A DNA stretch of 64,000 bases from UBA5066 sp046331465. Its GTDB lineage: Bacteria; Acidobacteriota; Thermoanaerobaculia; UBA5066. The stretch spans positions 992,001-1,056,000 of the forward strand of contig JAXLQV010000001.1 of the NCBI GenBank assembly GCA_046331465.1. The letters are read 5' to 3'. Position numbers and translations under genes: made by a program. This document shows positions 26,750 through 35,442 of this stretch, piece by piece (the stretch's first letter is position 1; each line of letters opens with the position of its first letter). Under the pieces are notes generated by a model. It ran no database searches. It was not told the DNA's origin and saw nothing but the letters and a program-made list of their open reading frames with translations.

Positions 26750-27337
26750 CTATTTCTTCGCCTTCGCTTCGACCTTGAGGGCGAGCGCTTCCGTGTACGT
26801 GATGTCGACGGTGTCGCCCACCTTCACGCCCTGGAGCTTCGAGGGATCCTTCAGCTTGAAGGTCTGCTTGTCGCCTTCGGCCGTCGCGACCGTGATCGAA
26901 GGCGCCTTGTGGTCGATCGCCGTGATCTTCACCGTCACGGTGGCCTGGCCTGCCACGACACCCGCGGGCTTGGCGCCGAGAGGGGCCGCCACGGCGCCCG
27001 CCGCCGCGTCGCTGCCGGCCTTGCCGCCCTTCCGGACCTCGTAGACGAGAGCCTCCGTGTAGACGACCGTGACGAGGTCGCCCTTCTTCACCTGCGAGAG
27101 GTTCTGCACGGCCGGGTCGGCGACGAAGCTGTACGTCTGCCCGTCGTCCGCCTTGACGGTGACCTGGCGCGTCTTCTGGTCGATCTTCGTGACGGTCGCC
27201 GTGACCGACACGGACGAGATGACGGCCTCGCCCTTCGGCGAAGTCGCGGGCTTCGTCCCCTGTGCCAGGGTCGCGCCTGCCAGGACGAGGCTGCCCGCGA
27301 CGCAGGCCGCGGTGATCCAGCGCTTGCGGTTCTTCAT
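26750..27337 (-). CDS. exported protein with two repeated beta domains
   Basis: 195 aa with a signal peptide (ITAACVAGSLVLAGATLAQG). Two repeats of about 55 residues follow: VTATVTKIDQKTRQVTVKA to GDLVTVVYTEALVYEV (about 45-102), and VTVKITAIDHKAPSITVAT to GDTVDITYTEALALKV (about 132-187), joined by an Ala/Gly linker. Each repeat reads as a small beta barrel (OB-like). A homologue with the same two-repeat plan is at 51012-51587. The function is unknown; periplasmic binding or a cell-surface spacer are both possible. GAGGAGG precedes the ATG. Confidence 0.8.
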   Translation of the reverse strand: MKNRKRWITAACVAGSLVLAGATLAQGTKPATSPKGEAVISSVSVTATVTKIDQKTRQVTVKADDGQTYSFVADPAVQNLSQVKKGDLVTVVYTEALVYEVRKGGKAGSDAAAGAVAAPLGAKPAGVVAGQATVTVKITAIDHKAPSITVATAEGDKQTFKLKDPSKLQGVKVGDTVDITYTEALALKVEAKAKK

Positions 27338-27436
27338 GCCGAGTCTCCTCCTCGACGGACTGTCGCCGTCGTGCGGGCTCCGGCGCGATTGGGAGAGGCC
27401 ACGCCGCCTCTCCCCATCGGGTCCGGGCTGGTGGAT

Positions 27437-27946
27437 CTACGCGGAGTCCTTCAGCTTCAGGGCCTTCCTCAGGGCCTTGACGTCCTTGTCGTTGAGGTTG
27501 GTCTCGATGACCTTCCCGCCGAAGGGGACGACCGCCGAGGTGAAGTCGGCGAGCGCGGGCGCCTCGCCCACGAGGACGAGCGCCGAGGTGTCCTTGGCGA
27601 GAGAGGCGGCGAAGTCGTCCAGCCGCGGGTCGTCGAAGATGACTTCGTCGGCGACGCCGAACAGGGCGCCCATCGAGCCGCCCATCGCGGCGCCGGCGAG
27701 CGCGCCGCCCGGACCCAGGAGAAGCCCGAGCACGCCGCCGGTGAAGGCACCGACGCCGGCTCCGGCGCCGACCGCCGTGTCGTCCTGCGCCCAGGTGCTG
27801 TGGATCCGGATGATGCCGAGCTTGCTCCGCGACACCACGGCCGCGTCATCGATCCACGGGTAGACCGGCGTGTGGTCCTCGAGCGTCTCGAAGGCCCTCC
27901 CGGCCGTCTTCTTTCCATCGAACACGAACGCCTTGAATCCGTACAT
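27437..27946 (-). CDS. DUF1269-family protein, copy B
   Basis: 169 aa, about 92% identical to the product at 24381-24890 (changes mainly L/F, I/V, V/I and the last three residues). It has the same glycine zipper and alpha/beta C-terminal domain. Both copies have AAGGAG sites and conserved upstream DNA, so regulation is probably shared. It lies downstream of sulfatase copy B exactly as copy A lies downstream of sulfatase copy A, which indicates duplication of a two-gene cassette. Confidence 0.87.
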   Translation of the reverse strand: MYGFKAFVFDGKKTAGRAFETLEDHTPVYPWIDDAAVVSRSKLGIIRIHSTWAQDDTAVGAGAGVGAFTGGVLGLLLGPGGALAGAAMGGSMGALFGVADEVIFDDPRLDDFAASLAKDTSALVLVGEAPALADFTSAVVPFGGKVIETNLNDKDVKALRKALKLKDSA

Positions 27947-28117
27947 GACCGCTCCTTTCCAGGACGTCTCTGGGCCTCCCTCGTGAGCTGAGAGGGACTC
28001 GGGTTGCGTAGTCGCCGTCGGCGCTGAGCCGACCCACGCGGCGAGGTGTCTCCGTCAGCCGTTGGACGTGGCCGCGCGAGGCGGGGGGCCGCGCGCGGCC
28101 GTTCGTCCAGGGACCCG
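27437..28117 (-). repeat. duplicated segment, unit B (DUF1269 plus upstream region)
   Basis: Second copy of the segment at 24381-25060. Homology resumes in the first ~35 codons of each sulfatase (26580-26683 and 29664-29767), where the DNA is nearly identical, while the sulfatase bodies between are far more diverged. Confidence 0.8.
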
Positions 28118-29767
28118 TCAGTTGCTGCTGGCGTTGGGGCTCTCCAGCTTCTTCATCACGTTCTCGATCGCCTTCTTCATGCTGAAGGTGTCGGCGCCCT
28201 GGCTCGGCGGGTACTCGGCCAGGCTCTTCAGGTGCTCGGCGATGACCGGCCCGGCGCCGCTGCCGACCCACATCTTCTGCGCGAAGAACTTCTGGCCCAT
28301 GTAGGCGAACTCGTGCGAATCGGGCGTCATCTTCTCCATCGGGTCCATCAGCAGGTTCACGACGTACGGCACGCTGGGGTACGACTTCTCGTCGAACCAG
28401 CTGCCGCCGTGCTTGACGCCGATGTGCAGCTTCCACGCGTCATAGCGCACCGCCATCAGGTCGGTCTCGTCGTAGTAGAAGACTTCGCGGCGCGCCGACT
28501 TGTCGGTCTTGCCCATCCAGTAGTCGAGGTTGTTGTAGCCGTCCAGATGCACCTTGTAGGACGTGCCGTTCATCGTGTAGCCCTTGAGCAGGTCGCCCTT
28601 CAGGTTGGGCAGACCGGCCGCGGCGGCCAGCGTGACGAACAGGTCTTCGTGGCACTGGATGCCGTTGAGCTCCTGGCCTGCCGGGATCTTGCCGGGCCAG
28701 CGGACCAGCAGCGGCGCGCGAAAGCCGCCTTCCCAGGTCGTGCCCTTCTCGCCGCGGAACGGCGCGTAGCCGCCGTCGGGCCAGAAGATCAGCTCGTTGC
28801 CGTTGTCGGTGGTGTAGATGACGATCGTGTTGTCTTCGACGCCGAGGTCCTTGATCTTCTTGAGGATCGAGCCGACCTGCGCGTCGTGCTCGAGCATCTT
28901 CGCGCGCACCACGTCCTGCTCGGCGCGCCCCTCGTCGACCGCCTGCTGAAGGTACTTGTTCTGCGGATGCGACCAGACATGGATGGCGGTCGTGTTGAAC
29001 CAGACGAAGAACGGCTTGTCGCCCTTGCCGACGCGGTCCAGGTAGTTCAGCGTCGCGTCGGTCACTTCCTGGTCGAAGGTCTCCATGCGCTTGCGCGTGA
29101 GCGGACCGGTGTTCTCGATCTTCTGCATGCCGACGCGGCCGAACTTCGGATCGGTGGTCGGATCGTCGACCGTCGTCGCCCAGGCGTGCATCACGCCGCG
29201 CGGAGCGAACTTTTCCTTGAGTGCCGGATTCTTGAAGTAGTCGAGCTGCTCGGGCTCCTCTTCCGCGTTCAGGTGGTAGAGGTTGCCGAACCATTCGTCG
29301 AAGCCGTGGACGGTGGGCAGGAACTCGTTGCGGTCGCCGAGGTGGTTCTTGCCGAACTGCGCGGTGGCATAGCCGCGCGACTTGAGCACCTCCGCCAGCG
29401 TCGGGTCGCTCTTCTGGATGCCGCGGGCCGCACCGGGCAGGCCGACGGTCGTCATGCCGGTGCGAACGGGCAGCTGCCCGGTGATGAACGCCGCGCGGCC
29501 CGCGGTGCAGCTGGGCTGCGCGTATTGATCGGTGAACAGCGCGCCCTGCCTGGCGATGCTGTCGATGTTCGGCGTCTTGCCCATCATGCCGTGGGTGTAG
29601 GCGCCGACGTTCCACGTGCCGATGTCGTCGCCGAAGATGACGACGATGTTCGGCTTCTTCGCTTCCGCCTTCGGAGCCGCCTTCGCCCCCTGAGCAGGGG
29701 CGGGACCCGCCACCGCGAGAAGGCCCAGGGTCAGGCCGAGGGCGGCTGTCATTCGTCTCGGATTCAT
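28118..29767 (-). CDS. exported arylsulfatase, short type, copy B
   Basis: 549 aa with a signal peptide identical in sequence to copy A (GLTLGLLAVAGPAPAQG). The sulfatase domain starts KKPNIVVIFGDDIG, the formylglycine cysteine is in SCTAGRAAFITGQLPVR (C-x-A-x-R), and YTTDNGNELIFWPDGG carries the second metal site. The body is perhaps half identical to copy A, whereas the signal peptide and the downstream DUF1269 are nearly identical. Codon use in the body (more CTG, GGC, CGC) looks a little different from neighbours, which hints at replacement by transfer; this is an impression, not a calculation. GAAGGAGG precedes the ATG. The substrate is unknown. Confidence 0.9.
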   Translation of the reverse strand: MNPRRMTAALGLTLGLLAVAGPAPAQGAKAAPKAEAKKPNIVVIFGDDIGTWNVGAYTHGMMGKTPNIDSIARQGALFTDQYAQPSCTAGRAAFITGQLPVRTGMTTVGLPGAARGIQKSDPTLAEVLKSRGYATAQFGKNHLGDRNEFLPTVHGFDEWFGNLYHLNAEEEPEQLDYFKNPALKEKFAPRGVMHAWATTVDDPTTDPKFGRVGMQKIENTGPLTRKRMETFDQEVTDATLNYLDRVGKGDKPFFVWFNTTAIHVWSHPQNKYLQQAVDEGRAEQDVVRAKMLEHDAQVGSILKKIKDLGVEDNTIVIYTTDNGNELIFWPDGGYAPFRGEKGTTWEGGFRAPLLVRWPGKIPAGQELNGIQCHEDLFVTLAAAAGLPNLKGDLLKGYTMNGTSYKVHLDGYNNLDYWMGKTDKSARREVFYYDETDLMAVRYDAWKLHIGVKHGGSWFDEKSYPSVPYVVNLLMDPMEKMTPDSHEFAYMGQKFFAQKMWVGSGAGPVIAEHLKSLAEYPPSQGADTFSMKKAIENVMKKLESPNASSN

Positions 29768-29793
29768 GCCATTCCTCCTTCTTTCATTTCCGT

Positions 29794-31707
29794 TCAGGAG
29801 ACCCGGATCGCCCGCACCTCTGCGGCGCGGTCATCAACCGGGATCGCCGGAAGCTCGCCTTTGGTCTTGACCGGGAGGTTGCGGAGGTGATCCATGATCG
29901 CCTGCCATTCCTTGATCTCCTTCACGCTGCCGTGCGACTGCACGGTCACGACGCTCCCCTTGTCCGGCGCGCCCGGCGGCGGGAGCAGGTAGGGCGTCGC
30001 GTCGCGGTCCGGCGCGTCGAGCGCCTCGACCTTCGACGCGAGGGGCCTGCCTTCCCTGTTCTTCGGGACGAGGCCCAGCTTCCCCTTCGTGTACTTCGGG
30101 ATCGCGACGAGGACCTGGCCGAGGTAGAGCGGGCACGTGACGCTGTAGAGGCGGTCGTCCTTGCCGGTGATCTCGATCGGGCGGTAGCCGCGGTCGAGGT
30201 CCCCCAGCTCGATCGCCGTCACGGCGTCGAACTTCGGGCGCCCGGGGTCGTACCGGAACCGCAGCCCGGAAGCGCGGGGGAACATCTCCCCGGGGTGGGC
30301 CGGGTTGTCGACGAGGAAGAACTCGAGCATGTTCTTCAGCTCGAGGCCCGTGAACCAGGCCGTCACGAGCGCGCTCCCGGCCGTCGGGTCGACGATGCCC
30401 GCGCCGAGGGGCGCGACCGCGAAGACGTCGTACACCGTCTGCACGCCGGTCTTCCCCCGCCGGAGGGGGGCGCGCATCAGTCCGTTCACCGTGAGGCCGA
30501 CGTCCGCCTTCGTGGCGGCGCGGAAGGCGTCCGTGCAGAAGTTCGCGAGAAGCGTGCTCGCCGCGACGTCGGCGAAGGTGTTCGGGAGGTCCCGGGGCGC
30601 GACGGCGAGCGGCTGGTCGATGCTGTAGCCGCGCGACGCGAAGACCGCCGCGGTGACGCCCTTCTTCAGCGCCTCGATCTCGTCCGCGATGCGGCGGTCC
30701 CCGGCGACGGAGTCGTCGATCGGGAGGAGCCGGTACGACTCGACCTTCAGCGTGCCGCCGTCGAGGCTGAGGACGAGCTCTCCGAGGTTCGCGCTCTCCT
30801 TGCCCGTCTGGACGACGGGCGTCCTGCCGTTCACGAGAATCGGCTCCCCGAGCTCGGTGTGGCTGTGGCCCCCGATCACGACGTCGATCCCCGGCACCTC
30901 GCGGGCGAGGCGGACGTCGTCCCCGTTCGTGTAGAGCCCGTCCGTCCCCTTCACGACGCCCCCGTGGCTGAGGCAGATGACGACGTCGGCCTTCTCCGTC
31001 TCGCGGAGCGTCTTCACGACCTCCTTCGCGGTCTCGATCGCGTCCGCGAAGGTCACGGCGCCCTTGCCCGCCGTGTAGTGGGTCGCTTCGAAGCCCAGGA
31101 GACCGAAGAGGCCGAAGCGAAGGCCGCCGCGCTCGATCACGAGGTGGCGGCGGAGGACGCCCTGCTTGGCGAGGGCCTGGAGGTCCGCGAGCGTCGGGTC
31201 TGCCGCCGTGACGTTCGTGTTCGAGGCGACGACGGACGGAACGCGCCCGGCCCTGGCGGCGACGCGGATCGCCTTGCCGAGGCCGTCCGGCCCGAGGTCG
31301 AACTCGTGGTTGCCGAACGTGGTGGCGTCGTAGCCCATTCGCGACATGAGCTGCAGCTCGCCGCCGACCTCCCGGCTCGCGGCCCCGAACGGCGTCCCCA
31401 TGCTGAAGTCGCCCGCGTCGAGGACGAGGACGGGGCCGCGGGCCTTGGCCGCCTCCCGGCGCTTCGCGATGAGCGCGCCCATCCGCGCCCACCCGCCCCG
31501 GGTCGCGTCGTCGTTCAGCGAGAAGGGCGTGTAGTCCGCCGCCGGTCCCATCCCGATGAAGGACGAGTGCATGTCGTTCGTGTGGAGGATCGTGAAGGTT
31601 CTCTTCCCGTGTGGCGCCGCGGCGAGGACGTCGGTCAGGACGAGCGCGGCGCCAGCCGCGGCCGAGCCGACTACGAATTCACGCCGGGTGAGGGGATCGC
31701 GTGCCAT
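29794..31707 (-). CDS. exported 5'-nucleotidase / metallophosphoesterase (UshA-like)
   Basis: 637 aa. A Tat-type signal (LTRREFVVGSAAAGAALVLTD) has the twin arginine. The metallophosphatase domain has ILHTNDMHSSF, DAGDFSMGTPFG, TFGNHEFDLG and a GGHSHTELG metal motif (about residue 290), the canonical dinuclear site of 5'-nucleotidases. The C-terminal 5'-nucleotidase domain (about 370-560) includes VNGLMRAPLRRG and a substrate-binding FAVAPLGAG segment. It would dephosphorylate nucleotides or related phosphate esters in the periplasm. GGAGGTGA precedes the ATG. It lies 26 bp upstream of sulfatase copy B, so the two may be co-transcribed. Confidence 0.9.
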   Translation of the reverse strand: MARDPLTRREFVVGSAAAGAALVLTDVLAAAPHGKRTFTILHTNDMHSSFIGMGPAADYTPFSLNDDATRGGWARMGALIAKRREAAKARGPVLVLDAGDFSMGTPFGAASREVGGELQLMSRMGYDATTFGNHEFDLGPDGLGKAIRVAARAGRVPSVVASNTNVTAADPTLADLQALAKQGVLRRHLVIERGGLRFGLFGLLGFEATHYTAGKGAVTFADAIETAKEVVKTLRETEKADVVICLSHGGVVKGTDGLYTNGDDVRLAREVPGIDVVIGGHSHTELGEPILVNGRTPVVQTGKESANLGELVLSLDGGTLKVESYRLLPIDDSVAGDRRIADEIEALKKGVTAAVFASRGYSIDQPLAVAPRDLPNTFADVAASTLLANFCTDAFRAATKADVGLTVNGLMRAPLRRGKTGVQTVYDVFAVAPLGAGIVDPTAGSALVTAWFTGLELKNMLEFFLVDNPAHPGEMFPRASGLRFRYDPGRPKFDAVTAIELGDLDRGYRPIEITGKDDRLYSVTCPLYLGQVLVAIPKYTKGKLGLVPKNREGRPLASKVEALDAPDRDATPYLLPPPGAPDKGSVVTVQSHGSVKEIKEWQAIMDHLRNLPVKTKGELPAIPVDDRAAEVRAIRVS

Positions 31708-31768
31708 GTCGGTTCACCTCCGGGTCGGGAATGCGGTCGGCCGCAAGGTGCGGCGGGCCGCGACGTCG

Positions 31769-32191
31769 TTACAGGCGGGTTTGAGCGGGAGGCAGGGCGG
31801 TGATTCGGCTGGATCCGGGGGCGGACGCGAGGGCCGCGGCGATCGACGCGAGGAGCGTCTCTTCGTCGACGGGTTTCAGCAGGTAGGCGGCGGCGCCGGC
31901 CGCCAGCGCGCGACTCCGTGTCTCGGGCTGATCGTGGCCGGTGACGATGACGACGGGGATCCGGGACCCGGCGAGGGCGAGCCGCGCCTGCACCTCGAGA
32001 CCGTCCAGGCCCGGCATGTGAAGGTCCAGCAGGAGGCAGTCCGGCTCGTGTTCCACGAGGGACAGGAGGAAGTCCTCGCCGGACGAGAAGGCCTCCACCT
32101 CGTGCCCCGTCGAGCGGAACAGCCGTCGGAAGGCGTTCCTGACGGGTTCCTCGTCGTCCACGACGGCGATGAGAGGCCTGATCCGGGACAT
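31769..32191 (-). CDS. single-domain response regulator
   Basis: 140 aa, receiver domain only. Acidic pocket at VVDDEE (residues 11-15), phospho-acceptor D56 in LLLDLHMPG, the switch Thr in VIVTGHD, and the lysine in LLKPVDEE. There is no output domain, so it probably works as a CheY-like relay or binds a partner. The start ATG at 32191 has no clear ribosome site; the much longer upstream frame overlaps the LEA-like gene and is not real. A sensor kinase gene 700 bp away on the other strand is a candidate partner. Confidence 0.85.
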   Translation of the reverse strand: MSRIRPLIAVVDDEEPVRNAFRRLFRSTGHEVEAFSSGEDFLLSLVEHEPDCLLLDLHMPGLDGLEVQARLALAGSRIPVVIVTGHDQPETRSRALAAGAAAYLLKPVDEETLLASIAAALASAPGSSRITALPPAQTRL

Positions 32192-32228
32192 CTGAAGAGA
32201 GGATGGGGAGTCCTCGAGGTCCGCGGTA

Positions 32229-32244
32229 TTGGACCTTGGTCCAA
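32229..32244. promoter_or_regulatory. perfect inverted repeat, possible operator
   Basis: TTGGACC-TT-GGTCCAA is a perfect 7-bp inverted repeat with a 2-bp spacer, centred in the 129 bp between the divergent receiver gene (start 32191) and LEA-like gene (start 32321). Its position between two divergent starts and the symmetry suggest a dimeric regulator site that could control both. The regulator is unknown; a second half-like CTGGACCGG follows at about 32267. Confidence 0.45.
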
Positions 32245-32320
32245 CACGACGCCGGCCCTGGACCGGCCTACCCTCGAGTGGCGAGCGCGGCCTCCGGGCC
32301 GCGCCGAGAAGGGAGCCGAG

Positions 32321-32731
32321 ATGAGCGGGAAAGACGGACCGAAGAAGACCTGGGAGAGCGTGAAGGACGCGGCGCACGAGGCGACGAAGGCCGCCCAGGA
32401 GACCTCCCACGAGGCGGCGGCCAAGGCCGAAGCGCTGGGCCATAAGGCGGCGACGGAGGCCAAGGCGGCGAAGGAGGCGTTCGTGAAGCGCGCCGACGGC
32501 GCGCTCGGCGCGGCCGGCGGCAAGGCGGCCGAGATGAAGGAAAAGGCCGGCGAGAAGGCCGCGAAGATGAAGGACAAGGCCGGCGAGCTGAAGCATGAGG
32601 CGGCGGCCAAGGCCGGAGCGCTGGGCGACAAGGCGACGGCGGAGGCCAGGGCGGCGAAGGACAAAGCCGCCGAGCTGCTGCACTCCGCCGCCAACAAGGT
32701 CGCCCGCCCGGGCGGTTCCGGCAAGGCGTGA
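32321..32731 (+). CDS. LEA-like Ala/Lys-rich repeat protein
   Basis: 136 aa composed almost wholly of Ala, Lys and Glu in 11-mer-like amphipathic repeats (KAAEMKEKAGEKAAKMKDKAG, HEAAAKAEALGHKAATEAKA, HEAAAKAGALGDKATAEARA). There is no signal peptide or aromatic core. This is the composition of group 3 late-embryogenesis-abundant proteins, disordered in water and thought to protect cells during desiccation or osmotic stress. The long repeat could also be a coiled-coil spacer. AAGGGAG precedes the ATG at 32321. It sits beside signalling genes, which fits stress control, though that link is inference. Confidence 0.78.
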   Translation: MSGKDGPKKTWESVKDAAHEATKAAQETSHEAAAKAEALGHKAATEAKAAKEAFVKRADGALGAAGGKAAEMKEKAGEKAAKMKDKAGELKHEAAAKAGALGDKATAEARAAKDKAAELLHSAANKVARPGGSGKA

Positions 32732-32889
32732 TCTTTGGCGCCGCAAGGCGCCGCCCGAGGTGACTCAGCGGCGGGTGGGATCCTCCGCCAGGCGCGGCCC
32801 GCCCTCCCGCCGCTGGGGTACGCCCGAGCCCGTCGCGCCGTCCGGCGCGGGCGTCCGGCAGGGAGGATCGTCGTAAGATAAAGCCAGCG

Positions 32890-34749
32890 ATGGCTTTGAG
32901 CTGGGTAACGGTCGCGTGGTCAGGGGCGATCGCGGCATCCCTGACCCTCGCGCTGGTGAACCTGCTCGTCTGGGCCAGGGACCGGACGTCCTGGTCTCAA
33001 CTCCTCTTCGCGGCGGCCTCCGTCGGCAACGCCGTGTTCGGCGTCTTCGAGTTCGGAATCCTGCGGGCCGTCGCTCCCGACCGCATCGCGACCCTCCTGC
33101 GGTGGGCGCACGTTCCCTTCTTCGTCACCTACTGCTGCCTCCTCGGGTTCGTTCGTCTCTACCTCGACGCCGGGCGGCCGTGGCTCGCATGGGCGGCCAT
33201 AGGCACCAGAGTCATCTCCTCGCTCGTCATGAACTTCCTCTCGCCGGGCAACATCCACTTCACCGTGGTCGAGCGGGCGATTCCGGTCCGGTTCCTCGGG
33301 GAGACGGTCTCGGTCCCGGGCGGCGTCCCGAACCCCTGGGCCCGGGTCGGACAGCTCAGCAGCCTTCTCTTCCTGGCCTTCGTCGTCGACGCCGGCGTGT
33401 CGGTCTGGAGGCGCGGGGACCGGCGTCGGGCCCTGACCGTGTGTGGCGGCATGTTCTTCTTCATGGCCGTTGCGGTGACGGACGCGGCCTTCATCAACAT
33501 GGGAGAGTCCCGCTCGCCGTTCCTGGTCACGTTCACGTACCTCGGAGTCCTCCTTGCGATGGGGCAGGAGCTGAGCGGGGACGTCGTCCGGGCGCGCGAG
33601 CTCGCCCGAACGCTCCAGGCGAGCGAGACCGAGGCGCGCGAGCAGGAACGGCGGATGAGCCTCGCGGCGAACGCGGCGGAGATCGCCCTGTGGGCCTGGG
33701 ACATCCCGAACGACTCGATCTGGATCACGCCGGGCGGGCGTGCCCTCTACGGCGTCGACGACCGGGAAGAGATCGACGTGGCGCGATTCCTCTCGACGCT
33801 CCACCGCGAAGAGCGAGACCGGATCGCGTGTCTCCTCGAGGAGAGCCTCGCCGGGTCCGGCGACTTCCAGACGGAGTACCGGGTCGTGCGGCCGGACGGG
33901 AGGACCCTGTGGATCGCGGCGCGCGGTGCCGGCGAGCGCGACGCCTCGGGCTCGCCGACCCGCATGTACGGCGTCTCGTTCGACGTCACGCCGCTCAAGG
34001 AGGCGGAGCAGGAGCTCCTGCGGCAGCATGGCGAGCTCGCGCACCTCTCCCGCGTCTCGATGCTCGGGGAGCTCTCGGGATCGCTCGCCCACGAGCTGAA
34101 CCAGCCGCTCACGGCGATCCTGAGCAACGCGCAGGCCGCGCGCCGGCTCCTGGACCGGGACGTGCCGGACGTGACCGAGGTGCGCGAGATCCTGAACGAC
34201 ATCGTGGACCAGGACCGGCGCGCCGGGGACGTGATCCAGCGCCTTCGCTCGATGCTGAAGAAGGGGGAGGTGCAGCGACTGCCCCTGGACGTCAACGGGC
34301 TGATCCTGGAGTCGCTGCGGCTCATGCGAGGCGACCTGGCGGGTCGCAGCGTCGCCGTGACCACGGAGCTCGCGGCCGACCTCCCGACGGTGAGCGGCGA
34401 CCGGGTCCAGCTCCAGCAGGTGCTCCTCAACCTCGTCCTCAACGCCAGCGACGCCATGGCGGCCCTCGAGCCGGCCGATCGCCGGCTCCTCGTGCGGGCG
34501 GAGCGGGACGGCGACGGGGGGGTCCGGATCTCGGTCTCGGACCGGGGCTGCGGAATTCCCGCGGACCGGCTCGAAGCCGTCTTCGAGCCGTTCGTGACGA
34601 CGAAAGCGGCGGGGCTGGGGCTCGGCCTCGCCGTCTGCCGGACGATCGTCCGGGCCCACGGCGGCGAGCTCCGGGCCGAGAACAACGGCGAGGGGACGCC
34701 CGGGGCCACCCTCCACTTCGTCCTTCCCGGAGCAGCCCCGAGCGCATGA
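32890..34749 (+). CDS. membrane sensor histidine kinase with PAS domain
   Basis: 619 aa. Seven or so N-terminal hydrophobic segments (residues ~7-225) form a membrane sensor of unknown ligand, then a PAS domain (about 258-370) including FQTEYRVVRPDG, a short coiled coil, and a HisKA/HATPase pair. The phospho-acceptor is H401 in LAHELNQPLTAIL; the N box is LVLNASDAM, with G boxes DRGCGIP and GLGLGLAVC. HELNQPL-type kinases are typical of FixL/DctB-like families. The start has only a weak ribosome site and lies 10 bp after TAAGAT. It overlaps the regulator gene by ATGA, so the pair is co-translated. Confidence 0.9.
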   Translation: MALSWVTVAWSGAIAASLTLALVNLLVWARDRTSWSQLLFAAASVGNAVFGVFEFGILRAVAPDRIATLLRWAHVPFFVTYCCLLGFVRLYLDAGRPWLAWAAIGTRVISSLVMNFLSPGNIHFTVVERAIPVRFLGETVSVPGGVPNPWARVGQLSSLLFLAFVVDAGVSVWRRGDRRRALTVCGGMFFFMAVAVTDAAFINMGESRSPFLVTFTYLGVLLAMGQELSGDVVRARELARTLQASETEAREQERRMSLAANAAEIALWAWDIPNDSIWITPGGRALYGVDDREEIDVARFLSTLHREERDRIACLLEESLAGSGDFQTEYRVVRPDGRTLWIAARGAGERDASGSPTRMYGVSFDVTPLKEAEQELLRQHGELAHLSRVSMLGELSGSLAHELNQPLTAILSNAQAARRLLDRDVPDVTEVREILNDIVDQDRRAGDVIQRLRSMLKKGEVQRLPLDVNGLILESLRLMRGDLAGRSVAVTTELAADLPTVSGDRVQLQQVLLNLVLNASDAMAALEPADRRLLVRAERDGDGGVRISVSDRGCGIPADRLEAVFEPFVTTKAAGLGLGLAVCRTIVRAHGGELRAENNGEGTPGATLHFVLPGAAPSA

Positions 34750-35366
34750 GCGACCGGCTCCCGACCGTCTTCCTCGTCGACGACGAGCCGGAGGTCCTGA
34801 AGGCGGTCGCGCGCCTCTTCCGCGCGGAGGGCTTTCCGGTTTCGGCGTGCTCGTCGCCCCGCGAGTTCCTCGACCAGGTCGACCCGGACGCGCCCGGGTG
34901 CCTCGTCCTCGACATGTCGATGCCCGGGTTCTCCGGCCTCGAGGTCCAGCGGGAGCTGGAGGCGCGCGGGTGCCCCCTGCCGGTCGTCTTCCTCACGGGC
35001 CGGGCCGACGTGCCGGCGACGGTGCAGGCGATGAAGCACGGGGCACAGGATTTCCTGACGAAGCCGGTGGAGGACGAGGAGCTCCTCGGGGCGGTGCGCC
35101 GCGCGATCGAAAAGGACGCCGTGGCGCGGAGCGAACGCGCCGAGGTCGCGGCGGTGACGGCGCGACTCGAGACGCTGACCCCGCGCGAGCGGGAGGTCCT
35201 CGAGCACGTCGTCGCGGGGGAGCTGAACAAGCAGGTCGCGGGCCGCCTCGGGACCGTGGAGAAGACGATCAAGGTCCACCGGGCCCGCGTGATGGAGAAG
35301 ATGCAGGCCTCGTCGCTCGCCGACCTCGTCCGCCTCGCGCGGCGGGTCGGGGTCGGGCTCCGATGA
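34746..35366 (+). CDS. FixJ-type response regulator (receiver + LuxR HTH)
   Basis: 206 aa. A receiver domain with VDDEP (12-15), phospho-acceptor D56 in VLDMSMPG, the Thr in VVFLTGRAD and lysine in FLTKPVED, then a LuxR-type helix-turn-helix (LTPREREVLEHVVAGELNKQVAGRL, with KTIKVHRARVMEKM as recognition helix). It is the partner of the upstream kinase. It probably activates transcription when phosphorylated; its targets cannot be read, though the divergent palindrome at 32229 is one candidate. Confidence 0.92.
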   Translation: MSDRLPTVFLVDDEPEVLKAVARLFRAEGFPVSACSSPREFLDQVDPDAPGCLVLDMSMPGFSGLEVQRELEARGCPLPVVFLTGRADVPATVQAMKHGAQDFLTKPVEDEELLGAVRRAIEKDAVARSERAEVAAVTARLETLTPREREVLEHVVAGELNKQVAGRLGTVEKTIKVHRARVMEKMQASSLADLVRLARRVGVGLR

Positions 35367-35442
35367 GCACGGACCTCGACTGGCCGGTTCCGCCTTCACC
35401 CGGGGGACGGACGCCGCTGCCCTTGCCGGTCTCGGCCTGCCG

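Noticed and set aside
24381..28118. The duplicated segment as an insertion sequence or transposon.
   Set aside because: No transposase, terminal inverted repeats or target duplications are seen at its edges; it carries ordinary genes.
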